Shown: one piece after another, positions 8,926 through 16,073 of the stretch | How positions within the stretch are numbered: the stretch's first letter is position 1 | Layout of the letters: every line of letters begins with the position of its first letter | Assembly: GCA_902835305.1 (NCBI GenBank) | Contig: CADFMD010000007.1 | Coordinates: 62,001-126,000, forward strand | DNA: 64,000 bases | Reading direction: 5' to 3' | DNA from: Coriobacteriaceae bacterium | Lineage (GTDB): Bacteria; Actinomycetota; Coriobacteriia; Coriobacteriales; Coriobacteriaceae | Notes under the pieces: model-generated | Told to the model about the DNA's origin: nothing | Databases searched by the model: none | The model's input: the letters and a program-made list of their open reading frames with translations, nothing else | Program-made: the position numbers and the translations under genes

Positions 8926-9759
8926 ATGGCAGGCCTGTTCAACATCCTTAAGGTCACCGTCAGCGAGGACAAGATCTGTGCGCATGTGCTGGTGAACCCC
9001 GGCATGCCGCTCATGACCTCGGAGGACATCGAGGCCACGGCGCGCGTGTACTACCTGGTACCGGCGATTGCCAAGCACCTGTGCCTGGGCGATTCCGGCC
9101 GCGAGTTCCAGGACTGCATGGGTCAGACCGAGCTCTGCCACCTGCTGGAGCACGTGACGGTCGAGCTCATGAACGAGACCGGTCTTGCCGGTAGCATCTC
9201 GTGCGGCCGCACGCGCGTAAGCGAGCATGACGAGCGTGTCTTTGAGGTCGAGCTTTCGTGTCCCGACGACGCACTGGCCATCGGTGCGCTGTCGTCGGCC
9301 ACCTTTATGATGGACTGGGCGTACCTGCACGCCGACCAGCCTGCCCCCGACGTGGAAGGCACGGTCGCGGGCCTGCGCAACCTGGTGCTGGGCATGCGCG
9401 CCGAGGCCGAGGGCAAGGATCCTCACGAGGCCGTCGCTGCTGCGAACGGCGAAGATGCTGCCGAGGACGAGGGCGCTGACGAGGGCGATGTGCCGGTCGA
9501 CGCCGAGCCCGTTGCCGATGCGACCGCCGAGCCCGTTCCCACCGAGCCCCAGGGCGTCCCCAACTTTGACGACGAGCCCCAGGTGGCGATTGATACCGAG
9601 GGCGCGGTTGCCGAGAACCACGAGGCCTCCGCTGCCGTCTTTGGCGGTGCGGCGACGGTTCCGGCAGGACCTGCGCATGAGGGCGGCCTGCCACTCGTGG
9701 ACGGCGCCGGCGAGGACCCGGGTGCCACGGTGGCCATGCCGGCTATGCCTCAGGAGTAG
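8926..9759 (+). CDS. Stand-alone homologue of the cyanophycin synthetase N-terminal domain, acidic tail
   Basis: A 277-residue soluble protein. Residues ~1-165 follow the pattern of the N-domain of cyanophycin synthetases: HLLEHVTVELMNETGL, then SISCGRTRV, then a strand-rich segment and an Ala-rich helix. The ATP-grasp and Mur-ligase-like domains that should follow are absent. In their place residues ~165-277 are low complexity, rich in Ala, Glu, Asp and Pro. The start has a GGGGAGAG site. The neighbours are envelope-type genes (CNNM protein before, YtxH and PRC-barrel proteins after). The family match is by eye, so moderate confidence; the function is unknown. Confidence 0.6.
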   Translation: MAGLFNILKVTVSEDKICAHVLVNPGMPLMTSEDIEATARVYYLVPAIAKHLCLGDSGREFQDCMGQTELCHLLEHVTVELMNETGLAGSISCGRTRVSEHDERVFEVELSCPDDALAIGALSSATFMMDWAYLHADQPAPDVEGTVAGLRNLVLGMRAEAEGKDPHEAVAAANGEDAAEDEGADEGDVPVDAEPVADATAEPVPTEPQGVPNFDDEPQVAIDTEGAVAENHEASAAVFGGAATVPAGPAHEGGLPLVDGAGEDPGATVAMPAMPQE

Positions 9760-9895
9760 GCCTACGCGTTTATCACCATCACGTACCTGCGCCTTTGCCG
9801 TACGCAGATGAGCGGAGCGGCAAGTGATGCGCTGCGGGTATAATGGACAGCATTCAAACGGTGGGCACCGACGTGCCCGCAGGAGAGGAATGATC

Positions 9896-10285
9896 ATGGG
9901 TAAGACTTTCAGCTTTGTCTCCGGCGCACTTTTTGGTGCCGCTGCCGGCGCTATTATCGGTGTTGCTCTGGCCCCGCGCTCGGGCGCCGAGACCCGCGCC
10001 ATGGCTGCCGATATCGCCAACGACGCCTGGGACAATATGCGCGACACCTACGAGCACAGCGCCGAGGAGGCCCGTGCTGCGGTGAATGACTTTGGCCCGA
10101 TGGTCGACGCCAAGACCGACGACCTGCGCGCCAAGGTCGACCTGGCCCGCGAGCGCATGGACCAGCTGCGCGAGCAGCTCAACGACGCCATTTCGGGTGG
10201 CAACGTGACGCCTGCCGCCGACGTCATGGTCGAGAACGCCGTCGAGGCTGATGCCGAGGCTGCGGAGCCCTCGACCGAGGCATAA
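9896..10285 (+). CDS. YtxH domain-containing protein
   Basis: A 129-residue small membrane protein. The N-terminus is a glycine-rich hydrophobic helix (GALFGAAAGAIIGVALAPRSG), the hallmark of YtxH/GvpP-like proteins, followed by a long amphipathic, probably coiled-coil region and an acidic end. ATG 9896 is chosen because AGGAGAGG lies seven bases before it; other ATGs at 9824 and 9890 are in frame. The stop overlaps the start of the next gene by one base (TAATG), so the two are translationally coupled. Members are linked to envelope stress; the role here is unknown. Confidence 0.82.
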   Translation: MGKTFSFVSGALFGAAAGAIIGVALAPRSGAETRAMAADIANDAWDNMRDTYEHSAEEARAAVNDFGPMVDAKTDDLRAKVDLARERMDQLREQLNDAISGGNVTPAADVMVENAVEADAEAAEPSTEA

Positions 10286-11040
10286 TGCGCGCCGGGGATT
10301 TTGTCGGCGCCAAGATCTATCGCAAGCCTGCCGAGGACAAGCGCACCAAAAAGGACGGCACGCCGCGCAGCCCTAAAAAGCTCGGAAAGATTCACTTTCC
10401 GGTCTTTACCCCGGGCGGTACGCGCGTGGTCGGCTTTATGGTCCGCCAGTCCGATATCGCGGGCATGATCGAGCGTCCCGACCGATTCGTAGCGCTCGAC
10501 GCCATTGGTGTCTACGAGGGCGCCATCGCGGTTGACGACGTCAAGGGCACCTACGATACCGCTGCGGCCAAGCGCCTCGACATCAACCTGGACGATTGCA
10601 TCATCTGGGTCGGTATGGACGTGCGCACGGAATCGGGCGACGTCGTGGGCTATTGCTCGGACGTTGAGTTCAAGCCGCGCTCGGGCATCGTGCAGGCATT
10701 CTATGTGACCGCCGGCGCTGCTTCGAGTGTTTTGGTTGGTGACACGCAGGTGCCGCCGACGATGCTGCGCGGCTACGAGAACGGCGCGATGGTCGTCTCG
10801 GACGAGGTCAAGTCGCTCGGGTATTCGGGCGGTGCGGCTGCCAAGGCCGCCGAGGCCAGCGTCGTGGTGGGCGACAAGGTCAAAAAGGGCGCCAAGGTGC
10901 TCGATGACAAGGGATCGGTCGCCGTGGACAAGGGCAGCCGCGCACTGGGCAAGCAGCTCGGCAAGACGCGCGGTATGTTCAAGGCCTTTAAGGACGAATA
11001 CCAAAAGGCGAGCGGAGGCTCGTCAAAAGCTACAAAATAG
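10285..11040 (+). CDS. PRC-barrel domain protein
   Basis: A 251-residue soluble protein coupled to the YtxH gene by a TAATG overlap. Two beta-rich segments look like PRC-barrel repeats: GKIHFPVFTPGGTRVVGFMV (about residues 33-52) and MDVRTESGDVVGYCSDVEF (about 112-130). The C-terminal third is Lys/Gly/Ala-rich and basic. PRC barrels act as protein or RNA adaptor domains (for example in RimM and photosynthetic reaction centres). A PRC-like region also appears in the MgtE-type protein further on. The partner and function are not known. Confidence 0.65.
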   Translation: MRAGDFVGAKIYRKPAEDKRTKKDGTPRSPKKLGKIHFPVFTPGGTRVVGFMVRQSDIAGMIERPDRFVALDAIGVYEGAIAVDDVKGTYDTAAAKRLDINLDDCIIWVGMDVRTESGDVVGYCSDVEFKPRSGIVQAFYVTAGAASSVLVGDTQVPPTMLRGYENGAMVVSDEVKSLGYSGGAAAKAAEASVVVGDKVKKGAKVLDDKGSVAVDKGSRALGKQLGKTRGMFKAFKDEYQKASGGSSKATK

Positions 11041-11061
11041 CGACGTACCAAATGATGGGAG

Positions 11062-11097
11062 GCAAGCCGGAGACCTGTTGCTCCGGCTTGCTGTGTT
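11062..11097 (+). terminator. Hairpin between PRC-barrel gene and deacetylase-like gene
   Basis: GCAAGCCGGAG and CTCCGGCTTGC form an 11-bp stem with an eight-base loop, followed by TGTGTTT. The T-run is weak, so it may only partly stop transcription into the next gene. Confidence 0.5.
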
Positions 11098-11112
11098 TAT
11101 GGGGGAGGGCAC

Positions 11113-12519
11113 ATGCGCCAAAACGGATCCAACTTAAACGGGCGTTCGGGTGCGCGTCCGACGGCGCGCCGCGACCTGGGGCAGCTGCCCAGCGGTCAGC
11201 GCCGCCGTCACCGTAAGCCCGGCGCGATGTATCTCAACCATAGCCGCGGCTTTAGCGATCGCAGCGCGCGCATCGGCAACAGCCGCACACCCCGTCGTTC
11301 GTCTCGCCTGCCCTACGCGCTCATCGCCGTGGGTTGCGCGCTCGTGCTGTTTATCGCTGCCGTCGTGGGCTACGTCAACCGCAGTGTGGACGTGGAGCTC
11401 AACGGCCAGAAGACAGCGGTGCGTGTGGGCTCTACGCTGCAGAATCTCATCGACGACCAGGAGTTGACTGACACCTACGACGCAGGCGACCTGCTGGCCG
11501 TCGATGACAGCGTGCTCAAGCGCCATGGGGGCGAAAAGCTGTCGGTGAAGGTCGACGGCAAGCGCGTGAAGCAGGGCAAATGGGATAGCCGCGAACTTGA
11601 GGGCGGCGAGAAGGTGACGGTCAAGGATGGCCGTAACACCTACGAGAAGCACGAGGTTCAGGCTACGGTTATCGAGCCCAAGCTCAAGGTCGAGGGTACG
11701 GGCGCTATCGAGTATGTGCAGACGTGGGGTGTCCAGGGCCGCTCCGAGGTGTGGGTCGGCGAGCAATCGGGCAAGACACAGGACCGCGGCGAGGTCGTGC
11801 CCGCCACCGATTGCGTCGTTGCGTGCGCCAGCGTGGCGCCCAAGGGCAACAAAAAGTACGTGGCGCTGACGTTTGACGAGGGTCCGAGCAGCGCTACCAA
11901 GCAGATCTTGCAGGTACTCAAGGAAAAGGGCGTCACCGCGACGTTCTTCCTGTCGGGCGATGCGGCCGAGGCATCGCCTGCCACGGCCAAGGCGATTGTC
12001 GATGCCGGGTGCGAGATCGGATCCAACAGCTACGGCGACGATTCGCTCAAGGGTCAGGACCGTGAGGCGGTACGCGAACAGATCACGAAAGGCACCGATG
12101 CGATTAAGTCGGCGACCGGCGTGAAGACGATGCTGCTGCGTGCTCCCTACGCTGCCTTTGACGAGCAAAACTGGATTGATGCGATGGACCTGGTCTCCGC
12201 CGTGGTCTCGTGGAATATTGACTCGGGCGACTGGCTGCTCAACGGTGCCGACGAGCAGGTCTCGACGGTGCTCGATTCGGTGACGCCGGGCAATATCGTG
12301 CTGCTCACCGATAGAGACGAATGCGCCGAGCAGACGCTCGAGGCGCTGCCGCAGATTATCGACGGCCTCATTGCCGACGGCTACAAGATCGTGACGCTCA
12401 GCGACCTGGTCAAGACGGACGCGTCGCTGAGCAAAAAGCTCACCTCGCTGACGAAGGTCACCATGCCCAAGGATGCCGTGTTCCCCCAACTTGCCGAGGA
12501 CAACGACACCACAGAGTAG
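11113..12519 (+). CDS. Polysaccharide deacetylase (NodB) homologue with degenerate metal site
   Basis: A 468-residue membrane-anchored exported protein. An N-terminal basic region and one helix (about residues 72-92) are followed by beta-rich segments resembling DUF348/G5-type modules (VDVELNGQKTAVRVGSTLQN) and a NodB domain from about residue 250. Motif 1 is TFDEG rather than TFDDG; the usual H-x3-H metal motif is SNSYGDDS, without His; the RxPY motif is kept (RAPYAAF), as is NIDSGDW; the final LLH motif reads LTDRDE. Three metal ligands are therefore changed and the domain may be inactive. A GGAGGG site precedes the ATG. It probably acts at the cell wall, perhaps by binding glycan. Confidence 0.83.
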   Translation: MRQNGSNLNGRSGARPTARRDLGQLPSGQRRRHRKPGAMYLNHSRGFSDRSARIGNSRTPRRSSRLPYALIAVGCALVLFIAAVVGYVNRSVDVELNGQKTAVRVGSTLQNLIDDQELTDTYDAGDLLAVDDSVLKRHGGEKLSVKVDGKRVKQGKWDSRELEGGEKVTVKDGRNTYEKHEVQATVIEPKLKVEGTGAIEYVQTWGVQGRSEVWVGEQSGKTQDRGEVVPATDCVVACASVAPKGNKKYVALTFDEGPSSATKQILQVLKEKGVTATFFLSGDAAEASPATAKAIVDAGCEIGSNSYGDDSLKGQDREAVREQITKGTDAIKSATGVKTMLLRAPYAAFDEQNWIDAMDLVSAVVSWNIDSGDWLLNGADEQVSTVLDSVTPGNIVLLTDRDECAEQTLEALPQIIDGLIADGYKIVTLSDLVKTDASLSKKLTSLTKVTMPKDAVFPQLAEDNDTTE

Positions 12520-12522
12520 TTA

Positions 12523-12556
12523 TTGGGTAGTCATTTAAGAACGTCCCCAATGACTA
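12523..12556. repeat. GGGGACGTTCTTAAATGAC module
   Basis: GTCATTTAAGAACGTCCCC, the reverse complement of the module also found at 29429-29456 and 33078-33110 and inside the composite repeats at 279 and 3918. It sits just behind the deacetylase-like gene. Confidence 0.7.
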
Positions 12557-12630
12557 TGTCACGGATGCGTCAGCGTTTGGTATGCCTGCAATGTGCAGCG
12601 CATAAATTCGATGCCGCAGGGCGATGCTGA

Positions 12631-12847
12631 TGCTATAGTTACTGCGGTTAATGAGGGTCAAGAGAAAGGTTACAGGTGAAATCCAAACCTCGACCATACA
12701 GTCGATGACCCCATGCAGGTGCTTTTTGCGCATGCACGGGGTGTAAGCGTCGAGCGGCGTGCCGCCCGCGCATGCGTATACATATCCAGAAGCCCCCGGA
12801 CGCCGCGCGCGCGGCCGCGTCCGGGGGAATAATGATGGGGAGCACCA
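12631..12847 (+). promoter_or_regulatory. Promoter and ~200-base structured leader of the MgtE-like/NRAMP operon
   Basis: An extended -10 box TGCTATAGT (12631-12639) predicts a start near 12646, which leaves a leader of about 200 bases. Within it, GGGTCA (near 12654) can pair with TGACCC; an internal GGTT...AACC pair, a TCGAC/GTCGA hairpin and CCCC-TGCA...TGCA-GGGG stems follow. It ends in a very strong GC hairpin (12792-12828) just before the GGGGAG ribosome site. The layout is like a riboswitch with an attenuator or sequestering hairpin, but no known class was matched. Function is inference. Confidence 0.45.
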
Positions 12848-14692
12848 TTGAATTATCTGAGTGAGATGCTCAAATTGCCGGTCTTGGACGTCGACGGCGA
12901 AAAGCTCGGCGTGGTCAACGATTTTGGTATTGCTACCGGCGAAGTTTTTCCGCACGTGACGTCGCTCGCGTTCCGCGGTCCCGGCAAGACGCCGTTTATG
13001 ATCAGCTGGCGCAAATGGGTCGACCGTATCGACGAGACGGGTGTACACCTTAAGACGTCGGCCACCGAAATCCGTTTTTCGTACCTGCAGCCGACCGAAC
13101 TCTTGCTTGCCCGCGACGTGCTCAACAAGCAGATTGTCGACACGCAGGGCATGAAGGTCGTGCGCGTCAACGACATCAAGTTTTCCATGTCGGGCGAAAA
13201 CCAGCTGCGCCTGCTGGGCGCCGAGGTCGGTGCTCGCGGTCTGCTACGCGCCATCAGCCCCGCGCTCGAGCATATCGTCGAAGGCTTTATGAAGCACCTG
13301 GGCAAGCCGCTCAGTGAGGACATCATCGCTTGGTCCTACATGGACCTGCTCGACCGCTCGACCAAGAACATTCAACTCTCGGTGTCGCACAAGACGCTCG
13401 GCGAGCTGCACCCTGCCGACATCGCCGACATTATCGAGCAGCTCGACCCGCGTCTGCGTGCGCAGGTGTTTGCGCAGCTCGATACTGCCCAGGCCGCCGA
13501 GGCCATCTCGGAGTTCGATGACGACGAGCTTATGACCGAGATGCTCGAGGGCCTGTCCGACACCGACGCATCGTCGATGCTGGCCATGATGGACCCGGAC
13601 GACGCCGCCGATCTGATCGACGAGCTCGATTACGAGAAGGCCGAGAAGCTCCTGCGCCTGATGGGCGTCAAGGAAGAGAAAGCGATTCGTAACCTGCTGG
13701 GGTATGAGGACAACACCGCCGGCCGCATCATGACCTCGGAGTTTGTCTCCCTGCCCGCCACGGCAACGGTCGGTGACGCCATCGAGGCGATTCGCGAGCT
13801 CGACGAGGACTTCGAGAGCGTCTACTACGTCTATACCGAGGATCCGAGCGGCATGCTGACCGGCGTGCTTTCGCTGCGCACGCTGATCGTAGCCGACCGC
13901 GACGCCACGCTGGGTCAGTTGGCCTATCGCGACCTGGTCTATGTGTCGCCCGACGAGGACCAGGAAGACGTGACGGACGAGATGACCAAGTACGACCTGG
14001 TTGCCATCCCTGTCTGCGACGAGAACCGTCATATCCTTGGTATCGTGACCTTCGACGACGCCATGGACGTTATCGCCGAGGAGCATCAGGAGGACCTGCA
14101 GATCGCCGGTGTCGGCTCGGGCGATAGCGCGTCGGACGACTCGACGAACGTGCTCAGCTGGTTCGTGCATCGCCAGTACTGGGTTGTTGTATGGGGCATC
14201 GCGTCGTGCATCATGGCGACCGTGCTGGGGACGGCGCTCGGCTCCGCGCATCTGGTGGTGTTCCCCATGTGCGCCATGCCGCTCGTGCTGCTGGCGGCCT
14301 CGCGCATGGTGTCGTTCGTCAAGAACTACTTCCTGGAGTATGACGGTCACGACGACGAGCCCAAGCCGTATCTGGGGTTCTTCTTCCAGAGCACGGGCAT
14401 GGGCCTGATTCTGTCACTCGTGACCTACCTGTGCGCCCAGCTGGTGCGCACCGCTGCGTTCCTCGATGCGCCCATGTTTGAGGAGCAGCTCTTTACCGGG
14501 TGCTTTAATATCGCTGCCATTATTTGCCTGGTTGGCAACATGAGCGCCGTGATTTACCTGATGGTGCTGTTCTGGCGTGACGAGCATGACCTCAACACGT
14601 CGGGCACCGCCATGAACGTTATTGCCGTCATGATCTCGTGCGTGGCGTATTGCATCGCCGCGGTGCTGCTCGCCATGTCGGTCATGGGTTAG
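12848..14692 (+). CDS. PRC-barrel/MgtE N-domain/CBS protein with non-canonical five-helix membrane domain
   Basis: A 614-residue membrane protein starting at TTG, five bases after a GGGGAG site. It has two PRC-barrel-like segments (about 1-75 and 85-140), an MgtE N-domain of helical repeats (about 180-280; LHPADIADIIEQLDP), a CBS pair (about 290-410) and five predicted helices (about 440-612). The cytosolic half is the Mg2+-sensing part of MgtE, but the membrane half lacks the conserved MgtE pore motif (G-GN-G-Q type) and may be a separate fold. The NRAMP gene starts eight bases after its stop. A role as Mg2+-sensing partner of that transporter is inferred. Confidence 0.8.
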   Translation: MNYLSEMLKLPVLDVDGEKLGVVNDFGIATGEVFPHVTSLAFRGPGKTPFMISWRKWVDRIDETGVHLKTSATEIRFSYLQPTELLLARDVLNKQIVDTQGMKVVRVNDIKFSMSGENQLRLLGAEVGARGLLRAISPALEHIVEGFMKHLGKPLSEDIIAWSYMDLLDRSTKNIQLSVSHKTLGELHPADIADIIEQLDPRLRAQVFAQLDTAQAAEAISEFDDDELMTEMLEGLSDTDASSMLAMMDPDDAADLIDELDYEKAEKLLRLMGVKEEKAIRNLLGYEDNTAGRIMTSEFVSLPATATVGDAIEAIRELDEDFESVYYVYTEDPSGMLTGVLSLRTLIVADRDATLGQLAYRDLVYVSPDEDQEDVTDEMTKYDLVAIPVCDENRHILGIVTFDDAMDVIAEEHQEDLQIAGVGSGDSASDDSTNVLSWFVHRQYWVVVWGIASCIMATVLGTALGSAHLVVFPMCAMPLVLLAASRMVSFVKNYFLEYDGHDDEPKPYLGFFFQSTGMGLILSLVTYLCAQLVRTAAFLDAPMFEEQLFTGCFNIAAIICLVGNMSAVIYLMVLFWRDEHDLNTSGTAMNVIAVMISCVAYCIAAVLLAMSVMG

Positions 14693-14700
14693 GTGGTCGC

Positions 14701-15963
14701 GTGCAAAATACCAAGCAAAAGTCGGGCACCAAGCAAAAGTTGACCATCGCGGCCATCTTTGGCGCTATGGGTCCTGGTCTGCTGGCGGCGCTTTCGGGCA
14801 ATGACGCCGGCGGCATTGCAACGTATTCCAGCGCGGGCGCCAGCTATGGCTACAAGATGCTGTGGATGCTTCCTGTCATGACCGTGCTGCTCATCGTGAC
14901 GCAGGAGACCGCGGCGCGCTGCGGCTGCGTCACGGGCAAGGGCCTGGCATCGCTCATTCGCGAGCGCTTTGGCGTGCGCAAGAGTGTACTTGCTATGGCG
15001 GCGCTGTTGATCGCCAACACGGCTGTGACCATTTCGGAGTTTGCGGGCATCGCCAGCGGCCTTGCTCTTTTTGGCGTGCCGGCGAGCATCTCGGTGCCGT
15101 TGGTGGCGCTGCTGGTGTGGATGCTTACCATGTCGGGTAGTTTCCAGCGCATCGAGAAGATTCTGCTGCTGGTGAGCTGCGTGTTCGTGACCTATATCGT
15201 CGCCGCGTTTATGGCTGGCCCCAACTGGGGTGAGGTCGCGGTCGACCTGGTCGTGCCTAACATTCAAAATGACCCCAGCTACGTGTCGCTCGTGGTCGCA
15301 ACGATCGGTACCACCATCGCGCCGTGGATGATTTTCTTGGCGCAGAATAACGTGGTCGATAAGAATGCGGGCGAGGACGACATCGTGCTGCAGCGTATTG
15401 ATACCGTGAGCGGCTCGATCGCTGCTGATATCATTGCGGGCTTTATTATCATCACGACCGGTACGGTGCTGTTCCCGGCGGGTATTCAGATTAGCGATGC
15501 TGCCGATGCTGCCCGCGCGCTGGAGCCTATTGCGGGTCAGTGGTCCACGGTGCTGTTTGCCTCGGGCCTGGTCGCGGCGAGCTTCTTGGCTGCTTGCGTG
15601 CTACCGGGCGTTACGTCGAGCGCTATCTGCGAGGCATTTGGCTGGGAGCGCGGTGCCGACCGCAGCTGGGACGAGGCCCCGGTCTATCGCGGCATCATTA
15701 CGGCCATCATCGGTATCTCTGCCGTGCTGGTGCTTATGCCCGGCGTCGATCTGTTCCAGATTATGATGACCTCGCAGGTCATCAATGGCGTGCTACTGCC
15801 CGTGGTTCTGGTGTTCCAGGTGGTTATCGCCGCCGACCGTCACATTATGGGTGCCAACCGCAACGGCCGCGTGTGGAACGTGCTCACTTGGGCGACTATC
15901 GGCGTGATTACGGTGCTCACGGTCGTCATGTTTGTTCTGCAGGCGATGGGTTACAGCGCTTAG
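14701..15963 (+). CDS. NRAMP-related transporter, probably of the Mg2+ (NRMT) clade
   Basis: A 420-residue integral membrane protein with about eleven helices. Helix 1 carries GPGLLAALSGNDAGG where classical NRAMP proteins have a DPGN motif; helix 6 carries GTTIAPWMIFLAQN where they have MPHN. The metal-binding Met and the conserved His are thus replaced by Ala and Trp. Loss of the Met is a known trait of NRAMP-related magnesium transporters, one of which was characterised from the related Eggerthella lenta. GTG 14701 is chosen because AGGTGG lies four bases before it and the protein starts just ahead of helix 1. Mn2+ or another metal cannot be excluded. Confidence 0.85.
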   Translation: MQNTKQKSGTKQKLTIAAIFGAMGPGLLAALSGNDAGGIATYSSAGASYGYKMLWMLPVMTVLLIVTQETAARCGCVTGKGLASLIRERFGVRKSVLAMAALLIANTAVTISEFAGIASGLALFGVPASISVPLVALLVWMLTMSGSFQRIEKILLLVSCVFVTYIVAAFMAGPNWGEVAVDLVVPNIQNDPSYVSLVVATIGTTIAPWMIFLAQNNVVDKNAGEDDIVLQRIDTVSGSIAADIIAGFIIITTGTVLFPAGIQISDAADAARALEPIAGQWSTVLFASGLVAASFLAACVLPGVTSSAICEAFGWERGADRSWDEAPVYRGIITAIIGISAVLVLMPGVDLFQIMMTSQVINGVLLPVVLVFQVVIAADRHIMGANRNGRVWNVLTWATIGVITVLTVVMFVLQAMGYSA

Positions 15964-15981
15964 CGCCTCTTTTTGACTCCA

Positions 15982-16016
15982 AACAGGCCGCAGCGATGGG
16001 CTGCGGCCTGTTTTTT
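15982..16016 (+). terminator. Rho-independent terminator of the NRAMP operon
   Basis: AACAGGCCGCAG pairs with CTGCGGCCTGTT and is followed by TTTTTT. It lies 18 bases after the transporter stop. Confidence 0.88.
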
Positions 16017-16073
16017 GCCCGCGACCTCTTGGGGCCGACTCTAAAAGAGTGATTTTGGGTTGTTTGCTGCGGG

